Shown piece after piece: positions 16,192 through 25,774 of a DNA stretch of 50,132 bases. A program made the translations under genes and the position numbers. Origin of the DNA: JBLEFH01 sp047345645 (lineage in GTDB: Bacteria > Pseudomonadota > Alphaproteobacteria > Rhodobacterales > Rhodobacteraceae). The notes under the pieces were generated by a model. It had not been told where the DNA came from. It ran no database searches and saw only the letters and a program-made list of their open reading frames with translations. The stretch lies in the NCBI GenBank assembly GCA_047345645.1, contig JBLEFH010000012.1. The stretch is one strand, 5' to 3'. Numbering within the stretch: the first letter of the stretch is position 1; each line of letters opens with the position of its first letter.

Positions 16192-16848
16192 TTAAAGCGC
16201 CGGGTCGGTTTGATGCAAAAGCGGGCGGGTCAGGTCGGAGAGCCGCGCCGCTTCGGGGTCTGCCAGCCAGCCCTCATGCGCGGCGCGGATCCCCGGCCAT
16301 TCGCTGTCGATGATCGCGAACCAGGCAGAGTCGCGGTTCTCGCCCTTCGCGATCATATGCTGACGGAACACGCCCTCATAGGAGAAGCCCAGCCGTTGCG
16401 CCGCACGGCGTGACCCGCGATTGGCGGCGTTGCATTTCCACTCCACCCGGCGATAACCGAGATCGAAGAGATGGCGGATCGCGAGGTGAAATGCTTCGCT
16501 CGCCGCGGTGGTTTTCTGAAGGCTGGGCGCGAGCAGAACCCAACCGATTTCGCCGGCACCGTTGGGGCGATCCAGCCGCATGAAGAGGAAATGGCCGACG
16601 ACCTTGCCACCGCGCAGAACCGCCATCGCCACGTCGTCCGGCTTCTCCACCAACGCCGCGATATGCGCCGCAAACGCCGCTTCATCCTGCGGCACGGGCG
16701 TTGCGAGATAGTCCCACAGCGCATCATGGCCCGCGACCTCGGGCCACATCTCGGCAGCATCGGACACAGCAAGGGGGCGCAAAGTCACATGCGCCCCCTC
16801 GATCACGCCGCCCGGCACAGGCGGCGCGCTGTAGCCCTCTAGGCTCAT
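16192..16848 (-). CDS. GNAT N-acetyltransferase (RimJ/RimL-like)
   Basis: A 218-aa GNAT-fold acetyltransferase of the RimJ/RimL group. It opens with HVTLRPLAVSDAAEMWPEVA and has the family's core GEIGWVLLAPSLQKTTAASE, where acetyl-CoA binds. Then come LGYRRVEWKCNAANRGSRRA and QRLGFSYEGVFRQHMIAKGE, both hallmark segments. RimJ and RimL acetylate ribosomal proteins, but this subgroup is widespread and its substrate is unknown. Its ATG overlaps the aspS stop codon (ATGA), so it is translated with aspS. Confidence 0.9.
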   Translation of the reverse strand: MSLEGYSAPPVPGGVIEGAHVTLRPLAVSDAAEMWPEVAGHDALWDYLATPVPQDEAAFAAHIAALVEKPDDVAMAVLRGGKVVGHFLFMRLDRPNGAGEIGWVLLAPSLQKTTAASEAFHLAIRHLFDLGYRRVEWKCNAANRGSRRAAQRLGFSYEGVFRQHMIAKGENRDSAWFAIIDSEWPGIRAAHEGWLADPEAARLSDLTRPLLHQTDPAL

Positions 16849-18620
16849 TCTTTCGGGATCATGCGCAGACCCAGCTCGCGCATCTGCTCATTGGTCGGCA
16901 CGCTCGGCGCGTTCATCATCAGGTCCTCGGCGCGCTGGTTCATCGGGAACATGATGACCTCGCGGATGTTCTGCTCATCGGCGAGCAGCATCACGATCCG
17001 GTCGATCCCGGCGGCGCAGCCCCCATGCGGCGGCGCGCCGTAATGGAACGCCTTGACCATCGCGCCAAAGCGTTTCTCCACCTCGTCGCGGCCATAGCCA
17101 GCGAGTTCAAACGCCTTGAACATGATCTCCGGCTCGTGGTTCCGGATCGCGCCGGACACCAGCTCATACCCGTTACAGGCGAGGTCATATTGATAGCCCA
17201 GCACCTCCAGCGGATCGCCATTCAGCGCGCCCATCCCACCCTGCGGCATGGAGAACGGGTTGTGCGAGAAGTCGATTTTGCCCTCGTCATCCTTCTCATA
17301 CATCGGGAAATCGACGATCCAGGCGAATTTGAACTGGTTCTCGTCGGTCAGGCCAAGCTCGCGGCCAATCTCGTTGCGCGCGCGACCCGCGACGGCCTCG
17401 AAGTCCTCCGGCTTACCGCCAAGGAAGAAGGCCGCGTCGCCCTCCCCAAGGCCAAGCTGCTGACGGATCGCCTCGGTCCGCTCCGGGCCGATGTTTTTCG
17501 CAATCGGGCCAGCGGCTTCAGTCTCGCCATTGTCGCCCTTTCGCCAGAAAATATAGCCCATGCCCGGCAGGCCCTCTTTCTGGGCGAAGGCGTTCATGCG
17601 GTCGGCGAATTTGCGGCTGCCGCCGGTCGGGGCCGGGATGGCGCGGATTTCGGTGCCGTCCTGCTCCAGCAGCTTGGCGAAGATGCCGAAGCCCGAGCCG
17701 CGGAAATGCTCGGACACGACCTGCATTTCGATGGGGTTGCGCAGGTCCGGCTTGTCGGAGCCGTATTTCTGCATGGCCTCGGCATAGGGGATGAGCGGCC
17801 AGTCGGCATCGACCTTGCGGCCCCCGCCGAACTCTTCAAAGAGGCCCTGAATGACCGGCTGGATCGCGGCGAACACGTCCTCTTGGGTGACGAAGCTCAT
17901 TTCCATGTCGAGCTGATAGAAATCCGTCGGCGAGCGGTCGGCGCGCGGGTCTTCGTCGCGGAAACAGGGCGCGATCTGAAAATATTTGTCGAAGCCCGAG
18001 ACCATGATGAGCTGTTTGAACTGCTGCGGCGCCTGCGGGAGGGCGTAGAATTTGCCCGGATGCAGGCGGCTCGGCACGAGGAAATCGCGCGCGCCTTCGG
18101 GGCTGGACGCGGTGATGATCGGCGTCTGGAATTCGTTGAAACCGGAGTCCCACATGCGGTTGCGCAGGCTGCGCACGACATTGGAGCGAAGCATCATATT
18201 GTTGTGGAGCGTCTCGCGGCGCAGATCGAGGAAGCGGTATTTGAGGCGCGTTTCCTCGGGATAGTCCAGTTCGCCAAAGACCGGGAGCGGCAATTCATCC
18301 GCCGCGCCGAGGACTTCCATATCGCGGATATAGACCTCAATCTCGCCGGTCGGGATCTTCTTGTTGATCAGGCTCTCGTCCCGCGCCTTCACCTCGCCGT
18401 CGATGCGGATGACCCATTCTGCGCGGACTTTTTCCAGCTCGTTAAAGACCGGGCTGTCGCTGTCCGCGATCACCTGCGTCATGCCATAATGATCGCGCAA
18501 ATCAATGAAGAGCACACCGCCATGGTCGCGCACGCGGTGGACCCAGCCCGACAGGCGGACAGTGTCTCCGACATTGGTTTTGTTCAGGTCAGCGCATGTA
18601 TGCGAGCGAAATTCATGCAT
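16845..18620 (-). CDS. aspS: Aspartyl-tRNA synthetase
   Basis: A 591-aa class II aminoacyl-tRNA synthetase that charges tRNA-Asp (in alphaproteobacteria usually tRNA-Asn as well, for GatCAB). It begins MHEFRSHTCADL with the N-terminal OB-fold anticodon-binding domain (VRLSGWVHRVRDHGGVLFID). Class II motifs follow: motif 2, FQIAPCFRDEDPRADR, and motif 3, the GCAAGIDRIVMLLADEQNIR end. The large bacterial GAD insertion domain lies between them. The start at 18620 was chosen because longer frames have unrelated sequence. It is the first gene of the aspS-GNAT pair. Confidence 0.97.
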   Translation of the reverse strand: MHEFRSHTCADLNKTNVGDTVRLSGWVHRVRDHGGVLFIDLRDHYGMTQVIADSDSPVFNELEKVRAEWVIRIDGEVKARDESLINKKIPTGEIEVYIRDMEVLGAADELPLPVFGELDYPEETRLKYRFLDLRRETLHNNMMLRSNVVRSLRNRMWDSGFNEFQTPIITASSPEGARDFLVPSRLHPGKFYALPQAPQQFKQLIMVSGFDKYFQIAPCFRDEDPRADRSPTDFYQLDMEMSFVTQEDVFAAIQPVIQGLFEEFGGGRKVDADWPLIPYAEAMQKYGSDKPDLRNPIEMQVVSEHFRGSGFGIFAKLLEQDGTEIRAIPAPTGGSRKFADRMNAFAQKEGLPGMGYIFWRKGDNGETEAAGPIAKNIGPERTEAIRQQLGLGEGDAAFFLGGKPEDFEAVAGRARNEIGRELGLTDENQFKFAWIVDFPMYEKDDEGKIDFSHNPFSMPQGGMGALNGDPLEVLGYQYDLACNGYELVSGAIRNHEPEIMFKAFELAGYGRDEVEKRFGAMVKAFHYGAPPHGGCAAGIDRIVMLLADEQNIREVIMFPMNQRAEDLMMNAPSVPTNEQMRELGLRMIPKE

Positions 18621-18687
18621 GGATCGGTCCTTTTTGCTTGGCCCCGATACATCGCGGGAGGGCCGGAATGTCAAGCGAATGTCGGGC

Positions 18688-19749
18688 TCAGGCCCTTGCG
18701 AAACGCGCCTTGAGCAGGGCTTCGGCGTATTCTTCTTGGGCGGTCGAGTCCCAAACGACGCCGCCGCCCACATCGAGCCGGGTTTGCGCGCCGGCGTGGA
18801 GGGTGCGAATGGCGACGTTGAACCGCGCGCGGCCATCCGGCGCGATCCAGCCCATGGCCCCGCAGTAGGCGCCGCGCGGGCGGGATTCGAGGTCGCGGAT
18901 AATCTCCATCGCCCGGATCTTCGGCGCGCCGGTGATGGAGCCGCAGGGGAAAAGCGCGCGCAGGACAGGCTCGAATTGCCAGTCGACGATTTCGCCCGTC
19001 ACCTCGCTGACCATCTGGTGGACGGTGGTGTAGCTCTCGACATGGAAGAGCTTGGGAACAAGGACGTTTTTCGCAATCCGCGAGAGATCGTTGCGCAGAA
19101 GATCCACGATCATGAGGTTCTCGGCGCGGTTCTTCGGGTCCTCCGCCAGCCACGCTTTCGCGGCGCGGTCGGCCTCTGGCGTTTCGCCACGCGGCGCGGT
19201 GCCTTTCATCGGGCGGGTGCGGATCACACCGCCGTCGATCTCGAAAAACAATTCCGGCGAAAGGCAGGCCACCTCCCCCATCAGCGCAGCGTATGGCACC
19301 GGTTGATGCTGGCGCAGCGTTTCATAGAGCGCCGCCGCCTCGCCCGAACCGCCCGTCAGCGGAAAGGTCAGATTCGCCTGATAGATATCGCCCGCGCCGA
19401 TATAGTCGTGAAGTGTCGCAAACCGCGCCGCATACTCCTCGCCGCTCCATTCCGGCTCCAAGGACGGCACCGCACCCGGCGCAGCGCGGGTTGGCGGCTC
19501 CGGCCCGTAGCTGATGACGAGATCCGCCAGCGGCAGATCGCGCACCTCAGGCAAAAGCGGCAACAGCCTATCCTCAAAGCAATATCCGAGTTCGTAGGAG
19601 AGCAGCCCCGCCACCCATTTGCCCTGCGCCCGCGCCTCCTCGACCGCTGCAAAGAGCGCGGGCAGATCCTCCGGCGTCTCCGCTGTGATCCGCGCACCGG
19701 AGAAACCGGCGGGGCCGTCCGGGCCAAACTCGAGAAGCACATCCTGCAT
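18688..19749 (-). CDS. pabB: Aminodeoxychorismate synthase component I
   Basis: A 353-aa chorismate-binding enzyme that makes 4-amino-4-deoxychorismate for folate. The chorismate-utilising core shows DIYQANLTFPL, RPMKGTAPRG, the metal-binding NLMIVDLLRNDLSRIA, FPCGSITGAPKIRAMEII and GAYCGAMGWIAPDG. This is PabB rather than anthranilate synthase because the protein is short and has the PMKGT motif with its lysine. The N-terminal tryptophan-site domain is brief. The ATG at 19749 is used; an in-frame start at 19821 is possible. It is divergent from carB, with 144 bases between the starts. Confidence 0.93.
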   Translation of the reverse strand: MQDVLLEFGPDGPAGFSGARITAETPEDLPALFAAVEEARAQGKWVAGLLSYELGYCFEDRLLPLLPEVRDLPLADLVISYGPEPPTRAAPGAVPSLEPEWSGEEYAARFATLHDYIGAGDIYQANLTFPLTGGSGEAAALYETLRQHQPVPYAALMGEVACLSPELFFEIDGGVIRTRPMKGTAPRGETPEADRAAKAWLAEDPKNRAENLMIVDLLRNDLSRIAKNVLVPKLFHVESYTTVHQMVSEVTGEIVDWQFEPVLRALFPCGSITGAPKIRAMEIIRDLESRPRGAYCGAMGWIAPDGRARFNVAIRTLHAGAQTRLDVGGGVVWDSTAQEEYAEALLKARFARA

Positions 19750-19893
19750 CGGCTCTCGATACAGGGCTCGCCTCTTGCTCGCAAGAACACCATCATCGGC
19801 ACTTGCATGAGCGGCACACATCCCTATAAGTCGGGGCGATTTACCCGCCGGGTGACGCCGACCCGGCGTCCATACCATTTGCCCGGAGGCCCC

Positions 19894-22800
19894 ATGCCCA
19901 AACGCGACGACATCAGCTCCATCATGATTATCGGGGCAGGCCCCATCGTGATCGGGCAGGCCTGCGAATTCGATTACTCCGGGGCGCAGGCCTGTAAGGC
20001 GCTGCGCGAGGAAGGCTACCGGGTCGTCCTCGTCAACTCCAACCCCGCCACGATCATGACCGATCCGGGCCTCGCCGATGCGACCTATATCGAGCCGATC
20101 ACCCCCGATGTGGTCGCCTCTATCATCGAGAAGGAACGCCCGGACGCGCTCTTGCCAACCATGGGCGGGCAGACCGCGCTCAACACTGCGCTGGCGCTCG
20201 ACGATCAGGGTGTCCTGGAGAAATTCAACGTCCAGCTCATCGGCGCGAATCGCAAGGCGATCGAGATGGCCGAGGACCGCGCGCAGTTCCGCGAGGCGAT
20301 GGACCGGCTGGGCCTGGAAAACCCGGCGGCGACGATTGCCAATTCCATGGATGAGGCGATGGCGGCGCTCGACACGGTCGGCCTGCCCGCGATCATTCGC
20401 CCCGCCTTTACCCTTGGCGGGACCGGCGGCGGCGTGGCCTATAACCGCGAAGATTACGAACGCATCTGCCGCTCGGGCATCGACGCTTCGCCCGTCTCGC
20501 AGATCCTGATCGACGAGTCGCTGCTCGGCTGGAAAGAATATGAGATGGAGGTCGTCCGCGACAAGGCGGACAATTGCATCATCATCTGCTCCATCGAAAA
20601 CGTGGACCCGATGGGCGTGCATACGGGCGATAGCGTCACCGTCGCCCCGGCGCTGACGCTGACCGACCGCGAATATCAGATCATGCGGAACGCCTCGATT
20701 GCGGTCCTGCGCGAGATCGGTGTGGAGACCGGCGGCTCCAATGTCCAGTTCGCGGTAAACCCCGAAGATGGCCGCATGGTCGTCATCGAGATGAACCCTC
20801 GCGTCTCCCGCTCGTCGGCGCTGGCCTCCAAGGCGACCGGCTTCCCGATTGCGAAAATCGCGGCGAAACTGGCGGTCGGCTATACGCTCGATGAGCTCGA
20901 CAATGATATCACAAAAGTCACCCCGGCGAGCTTCGAGCCGACGATTGACTATGTCGTGACCAAAATCCCGCGCTTTGCGTTTGAGAAATTCCCCGGTGCG
21001 AAGCCGGAGCTGACCACCGCGATGAAATCCGTCGGCGAGGTGATGGCGATTGGCCGCAACTTCCACGAGTCGCTGCAAAAGGCGCTCTGCTCGATGGAAA
21101 ACGGGCTGACGGGTCTCGATGAGATCGCGATTGAAGGGGCCGCCGATGAGGGCAAGCCCGCCGTGATCGCCGCCCTCTCCAAAGCCACGCCCGACCGGAT
21201 CCGCGTGATTGCCGAGGCGATGCGCTTTGGTCTGACCGACGCCGAAATCAACGCCGTCACCAGCTTCGATCCGTGGTTCCTCGCCCGCATCCGTGAGATC
21301 GTGGAGGAGGAGGCGCTGATCCGCGCAGAGGGTCTGTCCGACGATGCCGACGAGCTGCGCCGCCTCAAGATGATGGGCTTCTCGGATGCGCGCCTCGCGG
21401 ATCTGTCGGGCAAATCCGAAGCCGAAATCCGCTCAATGCGCCGGATCGCGAAGGTGAACGCGGTCTTCAAACGGATCGACACCTGCGCCGCCGAATTCGA
21501 AGCGCAGACGCCCTATATGTATTCGACCTATGAAGCCGACGCCATGGGCACCACCGAATGCGAGGCCCGCCCGTCTGACCGCAAAAAAGTGGTGATCCTC
21601 GGCGGCGGCCCGAACAGGATCGGGCAAGGGATCGAGTTCGACTATTGCTGCTGCCACGCCTGTTTCGCGCTCTCGGACGCCGGCTATGAGACGATCATGG
21701 TCAACTGCAACCCGGAGACGGTGTCGACCGATTATGACACTTCGGACCGCCTCTATTTCGAGCCACTCACCTTTGAAAGCGTGATGGAAATCCTGCGGGT
21801 TGAGCAGGAGAACGGCACGCTGCACGGCGTGATCGTGCAGTTCGGCGGCCAGACGCCGCTGAAACTCGCCAATGATCTCGAAGCGGCGGGCATCCCGATC
21901 CTCGGCACGCAGCCGGACAAGATTGACCTCGCCGAAGACCGCGAGCGCTTCCAGCAGATGCTGAACAAACTGGGTCTGAAGCAGCCGGTGAACGGCCTCG
22001 CCCATTCCGACGAAGAGGCCATGAAGATCGCCAAAGAAGTCGGCTATCCGCTGGTGATCCGCCCGTCTTACGTGCTCGGTGGCCGCGCGATGGAGATCGT
22101 CCGCGACGACGCGCATCTGGAGCGCTATATCCGCGACGCGGTGAATGTGTCCGGCAAAAACCCCGTGCTTCTCGACAGTTACCTTTCCGGCGCGGTGGAG
22201 GTCGACGTCGATGCGCTCTGCGATGGTGAGAACGTCCATGTCGCCGGGATCATGCAGCATATCGAGGAAGCGGGCGTCCATTCGGGCGACAGCGCCTGCT
22301 GCCTGCCGCCGCATACGCTCTCCAAAGACACCATTGCGGAACTGGAACGCCAGACCCGCGCCATGGCGCTGGAGCTTGGCGTCGTCGGGCTGATGAATGT
22401 GCAATTCGCGATCAAGGACGACGCGATTTACGTCCTCGAAGTGAACCCGCGCGCGTCGCGGACCGTACCCTTCGTCGCCAAAGCCACCGACAGCGCGCTG
22501 GCCTCCATCGCCGCGCGCCTGATGGCGGGCGAGAAGCTTTCCGCCTTCCCTGAGCGCGCGCCCTACCCCGCCGACGCGGCCCCCGAGGACAAGCTCCCGC
22601 TCGCCGATCCGCTGACCCTCGCCGACCCCGCGATGCCGTGGTTCTCGGTGAAAGAAGCCGTGCTGCCCTTCGCCCGCTTCCCCGGCGTGGACCCGCTCCT
22701 CGGCCCGGAAATGCGCTCGACCGGCGAAGTGATGGGCTGGGACCGCTCCTTCCCCCGCGCCTTCCTCAAGGCGCAAATGGGCGCGGGCGTGGACCTGCCC

Positions 22801-23193
22801 GCCTCCGGCACGGCGTTCCTGTCGATCAAGGAAAGCGACAAACTCCCGGCCCTCGTCGAGGCGGCGCAAATCCTGAAAGATCAGGGCTTTGACATCCTCG
22901 CCACCCGCGGCACCGCCGATTTCCTCGGCGAACACGGGGTCGAGACGGAGATCGTCAACAAGGTCTACGAGGGCCGCCCGAACATCGTCGACCTCATGAA
23001 AGACGGCCGCGTCGATCTCGTCATGAACACCACCGAAGGCCAGCAAGCCATCGACGACAGCCGCTCCATGCGCGCCGTCTGCCTGAGCGACCGGATCCCC
23101 TATTACACGACCCTTGCGGCGAGTTTGGCAGCAGCGCAGGCCATCCGCGCGCGGGAAGAGGGTGAGATTGCCGTGCGGGCGTTGCAGGGGTGA
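19894..23193 (+). CDS. carB: Carbamoyl-phosphate synthase large subunit
   Basis: A 1,099-aa enzyme that makes carbamoyl phosphate from glutamine-derived ammonia, bicarbonate and two ATP, for pyrimidines and arginine. The duplicated structure is visible. The first half opens with SIMIIGAGPIVIGQACEFDY and has an ATP-grasp core (FTLGGTGGGVAYN, EMNPRVSRSSALASKATG). The second half opens with VVILGGGPNRIGQGIEFDYC and has VLGGRAMEIV and EVNPRASRTVPFVAKATD. A C-terminal MGS-like allosteric domain (AFLSIKESDKLPAL to the end) closes it. A GGAGG ribosome binding site precedes the ATG at 19894. The small subunit carA is not in the window. Confidence 0.98.
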   Translation: MPKRDDISSIMIIGAGPIVIGQACEFDYSGAQACKALREEGYRVVLVNSNPATIMTDPGLADATYIEPITPDVVASIIEKERPDALLPTMGGQTALNTALALDDQGVLEKFNVQLIGANRKAIEMAEDRAQFREAMDRLGLENPAATIANSMDEAMAALDTVGLPAIIRPAFTLGGTGGGVAYNREDYERICRSGIDASPVSQILIDESLLGWKEYEMEVVRDKADNCIIICSIENVDPMGVHTGDSVTVAPALTLTDREYQIMRNASIAVLREIGVETGGSNVQFAVNPEDGRMVVIEMNPRVSRSSALASKATGFPIAKIAAKLAVGYTLDELDNDITKVTPASFEPTIDYVVTKIPRFAFEKFPGAKPELTTAMKSVGEVMAIGRNFHESLQKALCSMENGLTGLDEIAIEGAADEGKPAVIAALSKATPDRIRVIAEAMRFGLTDAEINAVTSFDPWFLARIREIVEEEALIRAEGLSDDADELRRLKMMGFSDARLADLSGKSEAEIRSMRRIAKVNAVFKRIDTCAAEFEAQTPYMYSTYEADAMGTTECEARPSDRKKVVILGGGPNRIGQGIEFDYCCCHACFALSDAGYETIMVNCNPETVSTDYDTSDRLYFEPLTFESVMEILRVEQENGTLHGVIVQFGGQTPLKLANDLEAAGIPILGTQPDKIDLAEDRERFQQMLNKLGLKQPVNGLAHSDEEAMKIAKEVGYPLVIRPSYVLGGRAMEIVRDDAHLERYIRDAVNVSGKNPVLLDSYLSGAVEVDVDALCDGENVHVAGIMQHIEEAGVHSGDSACCLPPHTLSKDTIAELERQTRAMALELGVVGLMNVQFAIKDDAIYVLEVNPRASRTVPFVAKATDSALASIAARLMAGEKLSAFPERAPYPADAAPEDKLPLADPLTLADPAMPWFSVKEAVLPFARFPGVDPLLGPEMRSTGEVMGWDRSFPRAFLKAQMGAGVDLPASGTAFLSIKESDKLPALVEAAQILKDQGFDILATRGTADFLGEHGVETEIVNKVYEGRPNIVDLMKDGRVDLVMNTTEGQQAIDDSRSMRAVCLSDRIPYYTTLAASLAAAQAIRAREEGEIAVRALQG

Positions 23194-23198
23194 CTTTG

Positions 23199-23792
23199 CT
23201 ATCTATGATCCGCGTCGACCCAGCGCCAACTAAATTTTAAATCGGAGTCCTTAAATTCTCCGAATATCCAAAATGGCACAGACTGGTGTGATGATTGACC
23301 GTCGATACTTCGACGACGGTCAATCGACGGATGAATTGTTTTGTTAATTTCTAGCTCTGATATCCCTTTTTCTTTTAATTTATCAAAACCTCCCTTTGCG
23401 AGATCAGCTTTTTTGCCGCCCCATTGCTGATAGCTCAATAATTTAGCCCCTTTCGACTGTAATGTTACTGAATCTAGAACTGCATCAACGTCCTCAAAAT
23501 TCCTCACATGAACCCGGACGTTCGCATACTCAAAGTCAGATGCGGCCCGGTCTATTTTCAATTCGAAGGATAGCTTCTTTCTCTCAGTGAGCAGGCGATT
23601 TGCTATCGCCGACTGACGAGTATAGAAAACAATCATTGCAGTCATGAAAAGCGCTAGCCACTTGTCACCGTGATCTGCGAGATGTTGCAGAAACACTCTA
23701 AGGCTCTCTGACTTTTCTAGAACTTGCGATTGGACCACATCGCTCCAGTTTGTCAAATTTAATCTCCTGTATAAGCTCCTTGCTTGTGGCAC
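23199..23792 (-). CDS. AT-rich orphan membrane-anchored protein
   Basis: A 197-aa protein I do not recognise, starting at GTG. It has one clear transmembrane segment (KWLALFMTAMIVFYTRQSAI, about residues 44-63). A basic stretch NRLLTERKKL follows, then a soluble domain of beta-rich look (LSFELKIDRAASDFEYANVR, DAVLDSVTLQSKGAKLLSYQ). Its base composition is much more AT-rich than that of carB and tdk on either side, which suggests recent acquisition. It runs convergently with carB (5-base gap) and divergently from tdk (23-base gap). No function can be assigned. Confidence 0.65.
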   Translation of the reverse strand: MPQARSLYRRLNLTNWSDVVQSQVLEKSESLRVFLQHLADHGDKWLALFMTAMIVFYTRQSAIANRLLTERKKLSFELKIDRAASDFEYANVRVHVRNFEDVDAVLDSVTLQSKGAKLLSYQQWGGKKADLAKGGFDKLKEKGISELEINKTIHPSIDRRRSIDGQSSHQSVPFWIFGEFKDSDLKFSWRWVDADHR

Positions 23793-23815
23793 ATATGTTG
23801 AGTAGCTGAAACTCC

Positions 23816-24406
23816 ATGCCCAAGCTCTATTTCCACTACTCGACCATGAATGCGGGGAAATCGACCCTGCTGCTGCAAGCCTCCTACAACTATATCGAGC
23901 GGGGGATGGAGACCTATTTGCTCACCGCCGATTTCGATGATCGGGGCGGGACGGGCAAGATTGCGAGCCGGATCGGGATCGCGGCGGAGGCGGACACCTA
24001 TAACCAATCCACTGACCTTTACAAGAAAATCCGGGCGCGCCTGGCCGCCGGGCCTTGCGCATGTGTCATGGTGGATGAGGCGCAATGGATGACGGCGGAG
24101 CAGGCGTGGCAGCTCGCTTGCGCGGTCGATGATCTTGGCGTGCCCGTCATGGCTTACGGGCTGCGGGTCGATTTTCAGGGCAATCTCTTCCCCGGCTCCG
24201 CAGCGCTGCTTGCCTGGGCCGACGAGATGCGGGAGGTCCGCACCATCTGCCATTGCGGGCGCAAGGCGACGATGGTGATCCGGGTGGATGCCGAGGGCAA
24301 GGCTGTGACCGAAGGCAACCAGATCGAGGTCGGCGGGAATGACCGCTATATCTCGCTCTGCCGCCGCCACTACCGCGAGGCGACGGGCTGCGAAAGACGC
24401 GCTTAG
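23816..24406 (+). CDS. tdk: Thymidine kinase
   Basis: A 196-aa type II thymidine kinase (deoxythymidine salvage). It has the P-loop YFHYSTMNAGKSTLLLQASY, the lid and DDRGGTGKIASRIG region, a Walker B-like CVMVDEAQWM, and the thymidine-binding loop MAYGLRVDFQGNLFPGSAALLAWAD. The zinc-binding cysteines are in ICHCGRKATM and SLCRRHY, as in the TK1-like family. Length is normal. The ATG at 23816 gives the standard start. It is followed convergently by the hydroxyacid dehydrogenase gene. Confidence 0.96.
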   Translation: MPKLYFHYSTMNAGKSTLLLQASYNYIERGMETYLLTADFDDRGGTGKIASRIGIAAEADTYNQSTDLYKKIRARLAAGPCACVMVDEAQWMTAEQAWQLACAVDDLGVPVMAYGLRVDFQGNLFPGSAALLAWADEMREVRTICHCGRKATMVIRVDAEGKAVTEGNQIEVGGNDRYISLCRRHYREATGCERRA

Positions 24407-24415
24407 GCCGGGCGG

Positions 24416-25366
24416 TTAAACCACGCGGCTCGGCAGCGGGCGATCCTCTTTAAAGGCGCGCAGATTGTCGACGGCGAGCATCCCCATGGCGGTGCGCGTG
24501 TCCACGGTTGCGCTGCCCAGATGCGGCAGAAGGCTCACATTGGCGAGCCGCATCAGCGCCTCGGGCACTTGCGGTTCCTTTTCAAACACATCAAGTCCCG
24601 CGCCCGCGATCTCGCCCGATTGCAGCGCCTCGATCATGGCGGTTTCATCAACCACCGTGCCGCGCGCCGTGTTGACGAGATAGGCGGTCTTTTTCATCTG
24701 CTTGAACCGCGCCGCATCGACAAAGCCGCGCGTCGACTCGCCGCCGGGGATGTGGAGCGAGATCACATCGGAGGTCTCGAACAGCGTGTCGAGGCCCACG
24801 GGTTTCGCTTGCGGGAGCGTCAGATTGCGCACCGGCGAGCGGTTGAAATAGATCACATCCATGCCGAACCCGTAAGCCGCGCGCCGCGCGACCGCTTGCC
24901 CGATCGCGCCCATGCCGATGATGCCGAGGGTCTTGCCCTGAAGGCCCGTGCCGAGCATGTCGGTGAGCGCGAAGCCGGACCACTCGCCGCGCCGGAGCAT
25001 CGCCGCCGCTTGCTGGCCGCCGCGGGTCACGTCGAGCATGAGCAGCAGCGCGATATCGGCCGTTGCGTCGGTCAGAACGTCCGGCGTGTTGCTGACGGAG
25101 ATCCCCAGCTCATGCGCCGCGACCACGTCGATATTGTTATAGCCGACGCCGAAATTCGCGATGATCTTGCAGCGCGTGGCCTGCTCCAGCATCTCCCGGT
25201 CGATGATGGTGGAGACGGACGGGAGCAGCCCGTCATAATTCTGAAGCGCCTCGATGATTTCCTCGCGGGAAATCTTCCGATCGTCCGGGTTCAGCGTCGC
25301 GTCGAAATCTTCCGTCAGCGCGGCCTCTACCGCGTCGGGCAATTTGCGTGTGGCAAAAACTTTCAT
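24416..25366 (-). CDS. D-isomer-specific 2-hydroxyacid dehydrogenase
   Basis: A 316-aa NAD(P)-dependent dehydrogenase, closest in look to glyoxylate/hydroxypyruvate (D-glycerate) reductases. The nucleotide-binding motif GKTLGIIGMGAIGQAVARRA is at about residues 145-164. The catalytic arginine is in VNTARGTVVDE, the glutamate in GLDVFEKEPQ and the histidine in LLPHLGSATVDTR. The NH2-terminal substrate domain has SVSTIIDREML and NFGVGYNNIDV. The ATG at 25366 overlaps the stop of the csaA-like gene by one base, so the two are co-transcribed. Exact substrate preference is uncertain. Confidence 0.92.
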   Translation of the reverse strand: MKVFATRKLPDAVEAALTEDFDATLNPDDRKISREEIIEALQNYDGLLPSVSTIIDREMLEQATRCKIIANFGVGYNNIDVVAAHELGISVSNTPDVLTDATADIALLLMLDVTRGGQQAAAMLRRGEWSGFALTDMLGTGLQGKTLGIIGMGAIGQAVARRAAYGFGMDVIYFNRSPVRNLTLPQAKPVGLDTLFETSDVISLHIPGGESTRGFVDAARFKQMKKTAYLVNTARGTVVDETAMIEALQSGEIAGAGLDVFEKEPQVPEALMRLANVSLLPHLGSATVDTRTAMGMLAVDNLRAFKEDRPLPSRVV

Positions 25367-25704
25367 CAAAAGAGCCTCCCCCCTAATGGCACATCCTGAT
25401 CCGGGCGCAGCAGCACGACCTCGCCCTCTTCATCCGGCACGCCGAGAACCAGCACCTCGGACATGACCGGCCCGATCTGGCGCGGCGGGAAATTCACCAC
25501 GGCCATGACCTGACGGCCAATGAGGTCTTCGGGCTGATAATATTTGGTGATCTGCGCGGAGGATTTCTTCTCCCCAATCTCGCCGCCGAAATCGACCCAG
25601 AGTTTGATCGCCGGTTTGCGGGCTTCGGGGAACGGCTCGGCCCGGACGATCTTGCCGACCCGGATATCCACTTTCAGAAAATCGTCGAAAGAAATCTCGG
25701 CCAT
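25366..25704 (-). CDS. csaA: CsaA-like tRNA-binding domain protein
   Basis: A 112-aa stand-alone tRNA-binding OB-fold protein similar to CsaA, a dimeric export-related chaperone in Bacillus; related domains occur in MetRS and PheT. The motif ISFDDFLKVDIRVGKIVRAE is followed by KPAIKLWVDFGGEIGEKKSS and the strong family ending VNFPPRQIGPVMSEVLVLGV. The start at 25704 matches the family; a longer frame upstream adds ten extra residues. The hydroxyacid dehydrogenase gene follows directly with a one-base overlap. Confidence 0.9.
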   Translation of the reverse strand: MAEISFDDFLKVDIRVGKIVRAEPFPEARKPAIKLWVDFGGEIGEKKSSAQITKYYQPEDLIGRQVMAVVNFPPRQIGPVMSEVLVLGVPDEEGEVVLLRPDQDVPLGGRLF

Positions 25705-25713
25705 GCTCGCTCC

Positions 25714-25750
25714 CATAAAAAAACCGCCCACGCATTTGCGCAGGCGGTCT
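25714..25750 (-). terminator. Rho-independent terminator after the phasin gene
   Basis: On the minus strand, ACCGCC-TG-CGC pairs with GCG-TG-GGCGGT around a short A/T loop and is followed by a run of seven T. It lies 25 bases past the phasin stop codon and just before the csaA-like start. Confidence 0.85.
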
Positions 25751-25774
25751 TTGAGAAATCAAGCCGGGTTGGGC

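Noticed and set aside
15475..18713. Long plus-strand frames opposite EI24, GNAT and aspS
   Set aside because: All are antisense of well-recognised genes and have low-complexity composition.
21433..23046. Long open frame on the minus strand opposite carB
   Set aside because: It is the antisense shadow of a GC-rich, clearly coding carB; its sequence is H/R/D/G-rich with no domain.
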